A DNA stretch of 64,000 nt, taken from Amycolatopsis sp. 195334CR. Lineage in GTDB: Bacteria > Actinomycetota > Actinomycetes > Mycobacteriales > Pseudonocardiaceae. Positions 8,649 to 18,376 of this stretch are shown here, piece by piece; position 1 is the first letter of the stretch; each line of letters opens with the position of its first letter. The position numbers and the translations under genes are program-made. The DNA is taken from the NCBI RefSeq assembly GCF_017309385.1, contig NZ_JAFJMJ010000001.1, positions 1,426,001 to 1,490,000 on the forward strand, in the 5' to 3' direction. The notes below the pieces were generated by a model, which worked only from the letters and a program-made list of their open reading frames with translations, had not been told where the DNA came from and searched no databases.

Positions 8649-9646
8649 CAGGGAACGACGTGGCGTTCTTCGGCGAAATGGCAGGCGCTGGAATGGCCGC
8701 CGGTGCGGAGTTCGAGTGCGGGTTCCTCGGTGGCGCAGACGTCCTGCGCCTTCCAGCAGCGTGTCCGGAATGGACAGCCGGAGGGCGGATCGACCGGGCT
8801 GGGCACATCGCCCTCCAGCCGGATGATCTGGCGGTGACCGCGCAGTGACGGGTCGGCTACCGGAACGGCGGACAACAGCGCCTGGGTGTACGGGTGGGAC
8901 GGCCGGTTGTAGATGTCGTCCTCGGTGCCGATCTCCACGATCCGGCCGAGGTACATCACCGCGACCCTGGTGGACAGGTGCCGGACCACGGAAAGGTCGT
9001 GGGCGATGAACACATAGGACAATCCGAATTCGGCACGCAGGTCCTCCAGCAAGTTCATCACCTGCGCCTGGATGGACACGTCGAGCGCCGAAACGGGTTC
9101 GTCGCAGATGATCACCTTGGGCCGCAGGGCGAGCGCGCGGGCGATGCCGATGCGCTGGCGCTGACCGCCGGAGAACTGGTGGGGGTAGCGGTTGAGGTGC
9201 TCGGGGTTCAGCCCGACCACCTCCAGCAGCTCGCGCACCTTGGCCGGCCGGTCGCCCTTCGGGGCCACCTCGGGGTGGATCTCGAAGGGCTCGCCGACGA
9301 TGTCGCCGACGGTCATGCGCGGGTTGAGCGAGGTGTACGGGTCCTGGAGCACGATCTGGATGTTGCGGCGGAGCCGCCGGAGCTCGGCGCCGCGCATGGC
9401 GAAGATGTCGCGCCCCTCGAAGAAGGCCTGGCCCGCCGTGGGTTCTTCGAGTCGCAAGAGGACCTGGGCGAGCGTCGACTTGCCGCAACCGGACTCGCCG
9501 ACGATGCCGAGCGTCTCGCCGGGGGCGAGGTCGAAGGAGACGCCGTCGACGGCCTTGACCTGCCCGACGGTCCGCTTGACCACGACGCCGGTGCGGACCG
9601 GGAAGTACTTGACCAGGCCGGAGACCCGGAGGATGGGCTCAGTCAC
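8648..9646 (-). CDS. oppF: Oligopeptide/dipeptide ABC importer, ATP-binding protein (OppF/DppF)
   Basis: 332 aa cytoplasmic ATPase. Walker [10 protein letters not shown] (50-58), Q-loop [16 protein letters not shown], signature [10 protein letters not shown], Walker [16 protein letters not shown], and H-loop FIAHDLSVV are all intact. The C-terminal oligopeptide-transport extension has the Cys pattern [15 protein letters not shown] found in this family (Fe-S or structural cysteines). The start overlaps the oppD stop by 8 nt; it is last in the five-gene operon and should pair with OppD on the OppBC membrane dimer. Confidence 0.95.
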   Translation of the reverse strand: MTEPILRVSGLVKYFPVRTGVVVKRTVGQVKAVDGVSFDLAPGETLGIVGESGCGKSTLAQVLLRLEEPTAGQAFFEGRDIFAMRGAELRRLRRNIQIVLQDPYTSLNPRMTVGDIVGEPFEIHPEVAPKGDRPAKVRELLEVVGLNPEHLNRYPHQFSGGQRQRIGIARALALRPKVIICDEPVSALDVSIQAQVMNLLEDLRAEFGLSYVFIAHDLSVVRHLSTRVAVMYLGRIVEIGTEDDIYNRPSHPYTQALLSAVPVADPSLRGHRQIIRLEGDVPSPVDPPSGCPFRTRCWKAQDVCATEEPALELRTGGHSSACHFAEERHVVP

Positions 9647-10622
9647 CGTGCATCACCTCGGTGGCGAAGTGGCAGGCGCTGTACCGGCCAGCCTCCGGCT
9701 CCGCCACGGGCGGCAGGTCCGTCGAGCACACGTGCTCCGCTCGTTTGCAGCGCGGGTGGAACGGACAACCCGGCGGGATGTCCAGCAGGCTCGGCGGCAG
9801 CCCGCTGATCGTCTCCAGGCTCTGCCCCTTCAGGTCGAGGCGGGGCAGCGAGTTCATCAGCGCCGCGGTGTACGGGTGCGCCGGGGCCCGGAACAACGTG
9901 TGCACGTCGGCCTGTTCGACGATCCGCCCGGCGTACATGACCGCGATCCGGTCGGCCACCTCGGCGACCACCCCCAGGTCGTGCGTGATCAGCACCAGGC
10001 CCATCCGGCGCTCCGCCTGGATCTCCGCCAGCAGGTCCATGATCTGCGCCTGCACGGTCACGTCCAGCGCGGTCGTCGGCTCGTCGGCGATCAGCAGTTC
10101 CGGGTCCAGCGCCAGCGCCATCGCGATCATCGCCCGCTGCCGCATCCCGCCGGAGAACTGGTGCGGGTACTCCCGCACCCGCGCCGCGGCGTTCGGGATG
10201 TGCACCTGGTCCAGCAGCTCCACCGCCCGCGCCCGCGCCGCCCGGCGGCTCAGGCCCTTGCGCAACCGCAGTTGCTCCTCGATCTGGAAGCCCACGGTGA
10301 ACACCGGGTTCAACGCGGACAGCGCGTCCTGGAAGATCATCGCGATGCCGCCACCGCGCACCTCCCGGCGGCGACGGGCACCCACCGCCAGCAGGTCCTC
10401 GCCGTGGAACCGGATCGCGCCACCGGTGACCACCGCCGGCGGCGTGTCCAGGATCCCCAGCACCGCCTGCGCGGTCACGCTCTTGCCCGACCCCGACTCC
10501 CCCAGCACGGCCAGGGTCTCCCCCGCGTCCACGTGGTAGCTCACCCCGTTGAGCACGCTCGCCACCCCGTCGGGCGTGCGGAACTCCACGCGCAGGTCGT
10601 CGATCTCCAGCAGTCTGTCCAT
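9639..10622 (-). CDS. oppD: Oligopeptide/dipeptide ABC importer, ATP-binding protein (OppD/DppD)
   Basis: 327 aa. Walker [10 protein letters not shown] (41-49), Q-loop [14 protein letters not shown], signature [12 protein letters not shown], Walker [15 protein letters not shown], and H-loop [15 protein letters not shown]. The C-terminal extension ends with [15 protein letters not shown], the conserved cysteine cluster. The start lies 6 nt after the oppC stop. Partner of OppF in the ATPase heterodimer. Confidence 0.95.
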   Translation of the reverse strand: MDRLLEIDDLRVEFRTPDGVASVLNGVSYHVDAGETLAVLGESGSGKSVTAQAVLGILDTPPAVVTGGAIRFHGEDLLAVGARRRREVRGGGIAMIFQDALSALNPVFTVGFQIEEQLRLRKGLSRRAARARAVELLDQVHIPNAAARVREYPHQFSGGMRQRAMIAMALALDPELLIADEPTTALDVTVQAQIMDLLAEIQAERRMGLVLITHDLGVVAEVADRIAVMYAGRIVEQADVHTLFRAPAHPYTAALMNSLPRLDLKGQSLETISGLPPSLLDIPPGCPFHPRCKRAEHVCSTDLPPVAEPEAGRYSACHFATEVMHGD

Positions 10623-10628
10623 TGTGGA

Positions 10629-11534
10629 TCACCGGGTCCGCGGGTCGAGGGCTTCGCGCACCGCGTCGCCGAGCATGACGAAGGCCAGCACGGTGGTGAC
10701 CAGGAAACCGGCCGGGAACAGCAGCAGGTGCGGGGCGGCGCGCACGTAGTTCCGCGCGTCGTTGATCATCACGCCCCACGAGACCACCGGCGGCCGCAGC
10801 CCGATGCCCAGGTAGGACAGCGTCGCCTCGACGCCGATGAACGCGCCGAGCGCGATGGTCGCGTAGACCAGCACCGGCGCCAGGCAGTTCGGCAGCAGGT
10901 GGCGGAAGATGATCCGCCCGCCGCTCGCGCCCAGCGCCCGCGCCGCCTTCACGTAGTCCTGCTGCTTCGCGGTGATCGCCGCCGAGCGCATGATCCGCAG
11001 CGACACCGGCCAAGACAGCAACGCGATCGACAGCACCACCTGCACCACGATCCGCACCGCGCCGGCGTCCCCGGCGGAGTTCAGCGTGGTCAGGATGACG
11101 ATCGCGCCGAGCACGAACGGCAGCCCGAAGAACACGTCCGCGATCCGCGAGATCACCGTGTCCAGCCAGCCGCCGTAGTACCCGGCCAGGATGCCGAACA
11201 CGCCGCCGAGCAGCACCACGCCCAGCGTGGCCAGCACACCGACCACAATGGACGCCCGCGCGCCATGGATCACCCGCGCGTAGATGTCGTAACCCTGGTT
11301 GTCGTAACCGAACCAGGCCGCCGACGAGGGTGCCTGCCGCTGCCGCCCCAGATCGCCGAGGTTCGGGTCGGCCGAGGTGAACAGCGTCGGGAACAACGCC
11401 ATCACCACGATCAGCAGGATCACCGACGAGGAGATCCAGAACATCGGCCGCCGCCGCAGTTCGCGCCACGCGTCGCTGAACAGGCCGCGGGGGCGGGACG
11501 ACACCCCGGTCGCCGCGGTGGCCGGGTCAGTCAT
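10629..11534 (-). CDS. oppC: Oligopeptide/dipeptide ABC importer permease (OppC/DppC)
   Basis: 301 aa integral membrane protein with an N-terminal cytoplasmic segment, a first helix at about residues 31-50 (MFWISSSVILLIVVMALFP), and five further helices. The EAA loop reads YVKAARALGASGGRIIFRHLLPN, the ATPase contact of binding-protein-dependent permeases. Its start overlaps the oppB stop by 8 nt. The C-terminus FVMLGDAVREALDPRTR is typical of OppC. Confidence 0.95.
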   Translation of the reverse strand: MTDPATAATGVSSRPRGLFSDAWRELRRRPMFWISSSVILLIVVMALFPTLFTSADPNLGDLGRQRQAPSSAAWFGYDNQGYDIYARVIHGARASIVVGVLATLGVVLLGGVFGILAGYYGGWLDTVISRIADVFFGLPFVLGAIVILTTLNSAGDAGAVRIVVQVVLSIALLSWPVSLRIMRSAAITAKQQDYVKAARALGASGGRIIFRHLLPNCLAPVLVYATIALGAFIGVEATLSYLGIGLRPPVVSWGVMINDARNYVRAAPHLLLFPAGFLVTTVLAFVMLGDAVREALDPRTR

Positions 11535-12453
11535 AGCGGATCCTCGGGTCGAGCACGCCGTAGAGCAGGTCGACGAGCAGGTTCATCACCAGGTAGACCA
11601 GCACCAGCAGGACCACCAGCCCGGTCACCGTGGCGCCCTCCTTGGACTGGATGGACTTGAAGATCAGCCCGCCGATGCCGGGGATGTTGAAGATGCCCTC
11701 GGTGACGATCGCGCCGCCCATGAACGCGCCGAGATCGGTGCCGAGGAAGGTGATCACCGGCAGCGCCGCGTTGCGCAGCATGTGCACACCGACCACCCGC
11801 GACTGCGGCAGGCCCTTCGCCACCGCCGTGCGCACGTAGTCCGCGCGGCGCGTCTCGGCGATGCTCGCCCTGGTCAGCCGGGCCACGTAGGCCATGGACA
11901 GGCTGGCCAGCACGAACCCGGGCACGATCAGCTCACCGAAACCCGCCTTCGACGAGACGGTCGGGTTGATGATCCCCCACTCCAGCCCGAGCAGCAGCTG
12001 CAGCACGTACCCGGTGACGAAAACCGGGATGGAGATCAGGAACAGCGTGGACACCAGCACCAGGCTGTCCAGGAAACCCCGCCGCCGCAGGCCGGTGACC
12101 ACGCCGGCGGTGACCCCGATCAGCGCCTCGACCGCCAGCGCCACCAGTGCCAGCCGCAGCGTCACCGGGTAGGCGTTGGCGATCAGCTCGCTCACCGGCA
12201 CCCCGGAGAAGGTCTCGCCGAAGTCCCCGCGCAGCAGGTTCCACAGGTACTTCCCGTACTGCACGAAGATCGTGTCGTCCAGGTTGTACTTCTCGTTCAT
12301 CGCCGCGACGAAGGAGTCCGGGCAGTCCCGTTCCCCGCACTTCCCGGCGAACGGATCGCCGGGAAGCGCCCACACCAGCAGGTAGATGCCGAAGGTGGTG
12401 CCGAGGAACACCGGCACCATCTGCAGCAGCCGCCGCAGCACGTACCGGCCCAA
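11527..12453 (-). CDS. oppB: Oligopeptide/dipeptide ABC importer permease (OppB/DppB)
   Basis: 308 aa. The start is a TTG at 12453, one nucleotide after the substrate-binding protein stop (TGAGTTG); the canonical N-terminus MGRYVLRRLLQMVPVFLGTT supports it. Six predicted membrane helices; the EAA loop reads YVRTAVAKGLPQSRVVGVHMLRNA. A periplasmic-side insertion between helices 1 and 2 contains a CGERDC pair, which may be a disulfide. The C-terminus LYGVLDPRIRYD is diagnostic of OppB/DppB. Confidence 0.95.
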   Translation of the reverse strand: MGRYVLRRLLQMVPVFLGTTFGIYLLVWALPGDPFAGKCGERDCPDSFVAAMNEKYNLDDTIFVQYGKYLWNLLRGDFGETFSGVPVSELIANAYPVTLRLALVALAVEALIGVTAGVVTGLRRRGFLDSLVLVSTLFLISIPVFVTGYVLQLLLGLEWGIINPTVSSKAGFGELIVPGFVLASLSMAYVARLTRASIAETRRADYVRTAVAKGLPQSRVVGVHMLRNAALPVITFLGTDLGAFMGGAIVTEGIFNIPGIGGLIFKSIQSKEGATVTGLVVLLVLVYLVMNLLVDLLYGVLDPRIRYD

Positions 12454-12454
12454 C

Positions 12455-14086
12455 TCAGGCCACTTCGACGCTGGTCAGGTCCAGCTTCCGGAACGCGCTG
12501 AGCTTGGCCGAGGACAGCCGGTCGCTCTTGCCGCCGATGGTGTTCTGCGTCCACAGTGGAACGAACGGCAGGTCGTTCAGGATCATCTTCTCGGCCTCGA
12601 GGTAGAGCTTGATGCTCTCCTCCTCCGAGGACGCGGTGTCCGCGGCGGCCAGTTTCGCGTCGACCTCGGGGTTCGAGTACTCGCCGTCGTTCGACGAGGC
12701 CCCGGTCCGGTAGATCGGGTTGAGGAAGTTCTCGATCGACGGGTAGTCGGCGACCCAGCCGGCGCGGTACATGTCGGTCATCTCGCGGGCGTTGATCTTC
12801 CCGCGGAAGTCGCCGAGGCTGGTGGCCGGTTCGAAGACGCACTCGATGCCGAGCGTGTTCTTGATGCTGTTCGCCGCCGCGGTGGCCCATTCGCTGTGCC
12901 CGCCGTCGGAGTTGCTGATGATCTTCAGCGTGCCGGTGAAGCCGGACTTCGCCAGGTGCTCGCGCGCCTTCTCCGGGTTGAACGTGCACAGCTCGCCGCA
13001 CTGGCCCTTCTGGTACCCCTTGAGCAGCGGGTGCACCAGGCCGTCGGCGGGCTGGCGGCTGCCCTCGTAGATGCGGGTGGTGATCTCCTCGCGGTTGATC
13101 GCCATCGAGATCGCCTTGCGCAGGTCGGGGTTCTTGTACTTCTCCTGGTACAGCGGGAAGGCCAGCGTCTGGTTGATCAGCGAGTCGCGCTCGACCACGC
13201 GGTCGCCGAGGTCGGTCTTGTGCTGCTGCCCGGCCAGCGCGTTCGGCGGCAGCTCCTCGATGAAGTCGAGCTGGTTGCCGACCAGGTCCGGGTAGGCGGC
13301 CTCACGGCTCTGGTAGACGCGGAAGGTCAGGTCCTTGAACTTCGGCTTGTCCATGCCCGCGTACTCGTCGAACCTGGTCAGCTTGACGTCGGCGCCGACC
13401 TGGCGCGAGACGAACTTGAACGGCCCGTTGCCGATCGGCTTGGCCTCGAAGGCGGCCTTGTCGGCGAAGAACGAGTCCGGCAGCGGCGAGTACACCTCGT
13501 AGCCCAGCTTGACCTTGAACACCGGCGACGAGTTCTTCAGCGTCACCTCGAAGGTGGTGTCGTCGATGACCTTGAGCCCGGACATCTTGTCCGTGGTCGG
13601 CGCCGGGGCCGGCTGCGGGCCGCTCTTGCCGTCCGGGTCGGCCGGGTTGACCTCGTCGTAGCCCTGGATGTCGGAGAAGAACGGCGCGCCCTGCGTGGCG
13701 TTGGGGCCGTAGGCGGTCCAGTTCCACGCGTCGACGAAGTTCTTCGCCTTGACGTCGGTGCCGTCGTGGAACTTCCAGCCCGGCTTCAGCTTGAAGGTGT
13801 AGACCTTCGAGTCCACGTCGGTGATCGAGTCGGCGACCGCGTTCTTCACCTCGGTCGTCTGCTGGTCGTAGTCGATCAGGCCGGTGAACATCGCGTCCAT
13901 CACCTGCCCGCCACCGAATTCGGTGGTGTTGCCGGGAACCAGCGGGTTCTCCGGTTCGGTGTTGAACACCGAAATCGCCCCTTCGGTGTTCCCCGTGCCC
14001 GGCGCGTCGTCCCCGCCGCCACCGCACGAACTCAGCAGCAGGGTCGCCGCCGCCAAGACCACCGTCGTCCGCATTCGCGCCTTCAT
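12455..14086 (-). CDS. Oligopeptide ABC importer substrate-binding lipoprotein (OppA/DppA-like, SBP_bac_5)
   Basis: 543 aa from the ATG at 14086; an in-frame start 45 nt upstream would place 15 non-signal residues before the leader. Lipoprotein signal MKARMRTTVVLAAATLLLSSC with the lipobox LSSC, followed by a Gly-rich linker. The SBP_bac_5 fold is recognised by GQVMDAMFTGLIDYD, KLKPGWKFHDGTDVKAKNFV, and IGNGPFKFVSR. It captures extracellular peptides and delivers them to OppBC. First gene of the operon; an upstream hairpin at 14162-14192 separates it from ppx. Confidence 0.95.
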   Translation of the reverse strand: MKARMRTTVVLAAATLLLSSCGGGGDDAPGTGNTEGAISVFNTEPENPLVPGNTTEFGGGQVMDAMFTGLIDYDQQTTEVKNAVADSITDVDSKVYTFKLKPGWKFHDGTDVKAKNFVDAWNWTAYGPNATQGAPFFSDIQGYDEVNPADPDGKSGPQPAPAPTTDKMSGLKVIDDTTFEVTLKNSSPVFKVKLGYEVYSPLPDSFFADKAAFEAKPIGNGPFKFVSRQVGADVKLTRFDEYAGMDKPKFKDLTFRVYQSREAAYPDLVGNQLDFIEELPPNALAGQQHKTDLGDRVVERDSLINQTLAFPLYQEKYKNPDLRKAISMAINREEITTRIYEGSRQPADGLVHPLLKGYQKGQCGELCTFNPEKAREHLAKSGFTGTLKIISNSDGGHSEWATAAANSIKNTLGIECVFEPATSLGDFRGKINAREMTDMYRAGWVADYPSIENFLNPIYRTGASSNDGEYSNPEVDAKLAAADTASSEEESIKLYLEAEKMILNDLPFVPLWTQNTIGGKSDRLSSAKLSAFRKLDLTSVEVA

Positions 14087-14161
14087 GAACCGGCAGGCTA
14101 GCCCGGTGGGTGAGCCAGACCACAGACGCAAATCATTGCGAAAGAATCACGATGATCCACA

Positions 14162-14192
14162 TTGCTCCGTCAGCATTACACCAACGGAGCAA
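14162..14192 (-). terminator. Inverted repeat between ppx and the opp operon
   Basis: Perfect 9-bp arms TTGCTCCGT (14162-14170) and ACGGAGCAA (14184-14192) with a 13-nt spacer. It sits 41 nt beyond the ppx stop and 76 nt before the opp start, with no T-tract, so it could be a ppx terminator or an operator for the opp promoter. Confidence 0.45.
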
Positions 14193-14232
14193 CGTGAACC
14201 CGCTGAATGCCGTAAACCGTTTACCGCACTTG

Positions 14233-15186
14233 TCACACCAGCGAAAGCGCGATCCCGTCGAGGATGTCGTGCTCGCTGACGACCAGCTCGGCCGGGCCGC
14301 CGCGGGCGGCGAACTGCTCGGCCAGCGCCCGCACGATCACCGCGCCCCCGCCGATCACGTCCACCCGGCCCGGGTGGATCACCGGGTTCGCCGCCCGCAC
14401 CGCGTGGTCCACGCTCAGCAGGTTCTCGGCGAGGCGGTCGATGTCGGCACGGGACAGCTTCGACAGGTGCACGCGCTCGTTGTCGTACTGCGGGAGTTCC
14501 TGCGCCACCGCGGAAAGCGTGGTGACGGTGCCCGCGACGCCGATCCAGGAGTTCGCCCGCGACACGTCCACCGCTTCGAACGCCTCGGTGAGCACCTCGG
14601 TGGCCAGCTTGTGCGCCGCGGTGATCTCGTCGGCGGTCGGCGGGTCCGACTTCAGCGTGCGCTCGGTGATCCGCACGCAGCCGATGTCCACCGAACGCGC
14701 GGCGAGCACCTCGGCGCGCTTGCCGTCCCAGGTGCCCAGCACCAGCTCGGTCGAGCCACCGCCGACGTCGACCACCAGGAACGGGCCGTCCTCGGGGTCC
14801 TGCTCGCCCACCGCGCCGGTGAAGGACAGGCGGGCCTCCTCGTCGCCGCTGATGACCTCGGCCTCGGTGCCCAGCACCTCGCGGGTCATCGCGAAGAACT
14901 CGTCGCGGTTGCTCGCGTCGCGGGTGGCCGAGGTGGCCACCATCCGCACCTTCTCCACGCCCTTGCGGCGAGCGGCGACGGTGTAGTCGGCCAGCGCGGC
15001 ACGCGTGCGCTCCAGTGCTTCCGGGGCGAGCCTGCCGGTGGCGTCCACCCCCTGCCCGAGCCGCACGATGCGCATCTCGCGGTGCAGGTCGCGCAGGTCG
15101 ACCGTGCCGTCGTGGCGTTCGGTCAGCTCGGCGACGAGCAGGCGGATGGAGTTGGTCCCACAGTCGATGGCGGCAACACGAGGCAT
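14233..15186 (-). CDS. ppx: Exopolyphosphatase / guanosine pentaphosphate phosphohydrolase (Ppx/GppA family)
   Basis: 317 aa, shorter than E. coli Ppx because it lacks the C-terminal HD-like region, as is usual for actinobacterial Ppx1. The ASKHA nucleotide-binding fold is shown by RVAAIDCGTNSIRLLVAEL (phosphate 1), FLVVDVGGGSTELVLG (phosphate 2) and IGVAGTVTTLSAVAQEL. It hydrolyses terminal phosphates of polyphosphate or pppGpp, linking to the stringent response. The order eno-ftsB-DUF501-ppx is conserved in actinobacteria, but here two transglycosylase genes separate DUF501 from ppx. Confidence 0.93.
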   Translation of the reverse strand: MPRVAAIDCGTNSIRLLVAELTERHDGTVDLRDLHREMRIVRLGQGVDATGRLAPEALERTRAALADYTVAARRKGVEKVRMVATSATRDASNRDEFFAMTREVLGTEAEVISGDEEARLSFTGAVGEQDPEDGPFLVVDVGGGSTELVLGTWDGKRAEVLAARSVDIGCVRITERTLKSDPPTADEITAAHKLATEVLTEAFEAVDVSRANSWIGVAGTVTTLSAVAQELPQYDNERVHLSKLSRADIDRLAENLLSVDHAVRAANPVIHPGRVDVIGGGAVIVRALAEQFAARGGPAELVVSEHDILDGIALSLV

Positions 15187-15202
15187 GGGACCACCCTAAC
15201 GA

Positions 15203-15240
15203 CGAATGCCCACCGGCCCGTGCGGGCTGGTGGGCATTCG
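15203..15240 (-). terminator. Terminator after the first transglycosylase gene
   Basis: 12-bp perfect outer arms (15203-15214 and 15229-15240) plus an inner CCCG/CGGG pairing. It lies 14 nt beyond the stop at 15254 and 17 nt before the ppx ATG. The minus-strand trailing sequence is TCGTTAGG, so it is weakly T-rich. Confidence 0.65.
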
Positions 15241-15253
15241 CCCTACCGAGTTC

Positions 15254-16480
15254 TCAGGGAGTCGGCGCCTCGGAGGAGGTGTCCTCGCACAACGGCGGCT
15301 CGCCCTCGGCGGGCGGTTCCGGCGTGGTGCCGGGCTCCGGCGTCACGCAGTCCGGCGGCGTGGTCGTCTCCGGCGGCGTGCTCGACGGCGGGTTCGAGGA
15401 CGACGGCGGGTTCGACGAGCTGGGCGGGTTGCTGCTGGACGGCGGGTTCGTCGTGCTCGGGATCGACGGGTTGCTGCTCGAAGGCGGGTTGCCGCTCGAC
15501 GGCGGGTTCGAGGTCGACGGCGGGCTGGTCGGGCCGGTCGACGGCGGAACCTGCGGCACCGGCACCTCACCCGGCGCGCCGCCACCCGACGGGGCCTGCG
15601 GGGCGGCGAGGATCGGGCCCTGGTGGTCCGTGGTCGGGTGCACGCCCTTCGCGTACGCCTCGGCCCAGGTGAGCACCGTGCGCACGTACGAGTCGGAGTG
15701 GTTGTAGCGGAACACCGCGGTGGCGCGCTGGGCCGGGTCGGCGGTGTTCAGCCCGCCCGAGCACAGGTAGCGACCGGCGCCGAGGGTGGCGTCGTAGATG
15801 TTGTTCGGGTTGCGCTCGCCGTCGCCGTTGCCGTCGGAGGCGTAGCCCTGCCAGGTCGACGGGATGAACTGCATCGGGCCGACCGCGCGGTCCCAGACGG
15901 TGTCGCCGTCGTAGGCGCCGCCGTCGGTGTCGCTGATCGCGGCCACCGGGCCGACGCCGTTCAGCACCGGCCCGAGGATCGGCGCCCTGGTGTGCCCGGC
16001 GACGTCGACGTTGCCGCCGCGCGCGTGCCCGGATTCGATGCGGCCGATGCTGGCCAGCAGCGACCAGTGCATGTTGCAGCTGGGCTGGCTGGCCGCCAGG
16101 TGGTCGGCGGCCCGCGTGTACGCCTTCAGCGCGGAACCGGGGATGCCGAGCGGGCCCGATGGCAGGCCGGCGTTGCCGTTCAGCGCGTCGGCGTTGGCCG
16201 CGTCGGCGAGCAGCTGCTCACCGATGGAGTCGCCGTTGGGCAGGCTGCCGTTCACGCTGAGCGGATTGCCCTGCGCGTCCACCGGCTGGCCCTGCGCGTT
16301 CAGGTAGCGGGCGGGGCCGGTCTCCTGGCCGAGCAGGCTGAGCCCGCTGATCCCGCTGGCGGGCACGATGAGCGGCAACGCCAGTAGCGGTGCCCCCCAA
16401 GCCATCGCCCGCGTCCGTCGTCTGCTCTGTCCGGCGCGTGTCCCGCGCCTCTGCCACACCCGCACCCGGAAGACCTCCAC
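15254..16480 (-). CDS. Lytic murein transglycosylase (MltB/GH103-like) with Pro/Ser-rich tail
   Basis: 408 aa, GTG start (an in-frame ATG 78 nt later, MAWGAPLLALPL, is a plausible alternative at the signal helix). N-terminal membrane/signal segment, a spacer, then the SLT_2-type domain: SCNMHWSLLASIGRIESGHA (the Glu of RIES is the predicted catalytic acid), VGPMQFIPSTWQGYA, and NIYDATLGAGRYLCSGG. It cleaves peptidoglycan glycan strands with formation of 1,6-anhydro ends. The last 130 residues are low-complexity NPPSSS-type repeats, likely a wall-spanning linker. One of three paralogues in this window. Confidence 0.9.
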   Translation of the reverse strand: MEVFRVRVWQRRGTRAGQSRRRTRAMAWGAPLLALPLIVPASGISGLSLLGQETGPARYLNAQGQPVDAQGNPLSVNGSLPNGDSIGEQLLADAANADALNGNAGLPSGPLGIPGSALKAYTRAADHLAASQPSCNMHWSLLASIGRIESGHARGGNVDVAGHTRAPILGPVLNGVGPVAAISDTDGGAYDGDTVWDRAVGPMQFIPSTWQGYASDGNGDGERNPNNIYDATLGAGRYLCSGGLNTADPAQRATAVFRYNHSDSYVRTVLTWAEAYAKGVHPTTDHQGPILAAPQAPSGGGAPGEVPVPQVPPSTGPTSPPSTSNPPSSGNPPSSSNPSIPSTTNPPSSSNPPSSSNPPSSSNPPSSTPPETTTPPDCVTPEPGTTPEPPAEGEPPLCEDTSSEAPTP

Positions 16481-16666
16481 GTCCGCGCCGTCACCGCACT
16501 TGGTAGCTCAGCATGCCGGATGTGAAGTGGGCGAAAACACCGGCAACGCGCAAAAGCCCGCGGCTCTGTCAGATTTCCACAAACCCGGCGCTTCCGTTCA
16601 TCGAACGGCAACAATCGGCGGCCGAATGGCCCAGTACTTTCGTTGTACAGACCCGCAACCGGGTAC

Positions 16667-17773
16667 TTAGGGTACCGACCCAGCCGAACTCGGTGACGAC
16701 GAAGGCGGCGTGCTCGGTTCACACGGCGGCAGCGAGGACGACGGGGGCGGCGTGCTCGAAGACGGCGGTGCCGACGAACTCGGCGGCGTCGATTCGCAGG
16801 TGGGCGGCGGTTCGCTCTGCGACGGCGGGAGGGACGGGCCCGGCTCGCCCGGTCCCGGCGGGTTCGACGGCCCCGGCACCGAGGGGTCCACCGGTGCGGG
16901 CGGCGGGGTGACCGGTGCGGGCGCGGGCGCGGAGGCGACCGGGTCCCCCGCGGCGCCCACCGGGACCTCGCTGTCCGGGAGCGGGGTCACCCCGGTGCGG
17001 TAGGCCTCCGCCCAGCGGATCACCGTGGCCACGTAGGTGTCGGAGTTGTTGTAGCGGAAGATCGCGGTGCGCAACTGCTCCGGGTTCGCCAGGTCCATGC
17101 CACCCGAGCAGAGGTAGCGACCGGAACCGAGGGTGGCGTCGTAGATGTTGTTCGGGTCGGTCACGCCGTCGGCGTTGCCGTCCGAGGCGTAGCCCTGCCA
17201 GGTCGACGGGATGAACTGGGTGGGCCCGACCGCCCGGTCCCACACCACGTCCCCGTCGTAGCGGCCGCCGTCGGTGTCGCGGATCGCGGCCACCGGGCCG
17301 ACGCCGTCCAGCACCGGGCCCAGGATCGGTTCGAGCGTGTTGCCCTTCTCGTCGAGATAACCGCCGCGCGCGTGGTTCGACTCGATCCGGCCGATGCTGG
17401 CGATCAGCGCCCAGTCGATGTGGCAGGCGGGCTGCTCGGAGGCGAGGATGTTCGCGGCGTTCTGGTAGGCGCGCAGGGCGGAACCGGGGATGCCGAGCTG
17501 ACCCGGCGGCGGTGTGTCGACGAGCAGCGCCTCGGGATCGGGCGGCTGCGGCAGGCTGCCGTCCACGCCGACGAGGCCGGTGCCCGGATCACCACCACCG
17601 GTCGGCGGCACGATCTGCCCGACGTTGTCGAGCCAGCCCTCGGTCCCGCCGGTCAGCCCGAAGGTGGGCGCGACCGCGATGAGGCCACCGAGCACGGCGA
17701 AGGCCGTGCGGTGGCGCAGACCGAATTCCTGGGACACCTCACCGGCCGCGCCGGAGACCGCGAACAACCGCAC
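16667..17773 (-). CDS. Lytic murein transglycosylase (MltB/GH103-like), second paralogue
   Basis: 368 aa, GTG start. Hydrophobic segment about residues 24-42 (TAFAVLGGLIAVAPTFGLTG), then a catalytic domain nearly identical in motifs to its neighbour: IDWALIASIGRIESNHARGG, AVGPTQFIPSTWQGYASDG, and NIYDATLGSGRYLCSGGMD. The C-terminal 90 residues are Pro/Ser-rich but with a different repeat pattern (APVTPPPAPVDPS, SSSTPPPSSS). It lies directly upstream of the first paralogue with about 190 nt between, indicating tandem duplication. Role: cell-wall remodelling. Confidence 0.9.
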   Translation of the reverse strand: MRLFAVSGAAGEVSQEFGLRHRTAFAVLGGLIAVAPTFGLTGGTEGWLDNVGQIVPPTGGGDPGTGLVGVDGSLPQPPDPEALLVDTPPPGQLGIPGSALRAYQNAANILASEQPACHIDWALIASIGRIESNHARGGYLDEKGNTLEPILGPVLDGVGPVAAIRDTDGGRYDGDVVWDRAVGPTQFIPSTWQGYASDGNADGVTDPNNIYDATLGSGRYLCSGGMDLANPEQLRTAIFRYNNSDTYVATVIRWAEAYRTGVTPLPDSEVPVGAAGDPVASAPAPAPVTPPPAPVDPSVPGPSNPPGPGEPGPSLPPSQSEPPPTCESTPPSSSAPPSSSTPPPSSSLPPCEPSTPPSSSPSSAGSVP

Positions 17774-17837
17774 GCCGAGAACGCCTTTCCCTGCAGATCC
17801 CTACCCGGTTGAGTTATCTCCGACCGGCCCGCCGCCG

Positions 17838-18362
17838 TTACTGTCCTTTTGCGACAGACGCGCAGTCACCGGACGGCCAGCCTTCGGCTTGCAACAGCGC
17901 CAAAGTCTCGTCGCCGAACGGGTTCACGCCCGGCCCGCAGGCCAGCGTGTGCGCGAGGTGGACGTGCAGGCACTTGACCCGCCCCGGCATACCGCCCGCG
18001 GTGACCTCGTGGCCCAGCGGTTCGATGGCGTCGCGCTGCGCCAGGTAGGACTGGTGCGCTCGAAGGTAGGCGGCGGCCAGTTCCTCGTCCTCGCCGAGCC
18101 GGTCGGTCATCTCCTTCATCAGTCCCGACGCCTCCAGCCGCCCGACCATCGAGGCCAGGCGCGGGCAGGTCAGGTAGTACAGCGTGGGGAACGGGGTGCC
18201 GTTCTCCAGTTTCGGACTGGTCTGCACCACCGAGGGGTGCCCGCTCGGGCAGCGGGCGGCCACCGCGCGCAGGGCCCGCGGCGGGCGCCCGAGCTGCTCG
18301 GCGATCACCGCCTTGTCCTGCTCGGTGACGGGTTCGAAGTGGGGGGTTTCGGTGCTGCTCAC
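17838..18362 (-). CDS. DUF501 family protein
   Basis: 174 aa from a GTG at 18362, 14 nt after the ftsB-like stop; an upstream in-frame start would overlap that gene and lacks similarity. DUF501 recognised by VTEQDKAVIAEQLGRPPRALRAVAARCP, CPSGHPSVVQT, TPFPTLYYLTCPRL and VKCLHVHLAHTLACGPGVNPFGDE. Conserved Cys and His residues (CPSGH, CLHVHLAH, CGPG) suggest metal binding. The conserved position between ftsB/divIC and ppx in actinobacteria implies co-expression; the biochemical role is unknown. Confidence 0.92.
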   Translation of the reverse strand: MSSTETPHFEPVTEQDKAVIAEQLGRPPRALRAVAARCPSGHPSVVQTSPKLENGTPFPTLYYLTCPRLASMVGRLEASGLMKEMTDRLGEDEELAAAYLRAHQSYLAQRDAIEPLGHEVTAGGMPGRVKCLHVHLAHTLACGPGVNPFGDETLALLQAEGWPSGDCASVAKGQ

Positions 18363-18376
18363 GGCGGTCAGCGTAA

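Noticed and set aside
9192..11660. 822-codon plus-strand open frame across the opp genes
   Set aside because: Low-complexity His/Arg/Gln composition and no motif; the opposite strand carries intact OppF/OppD/OppC.
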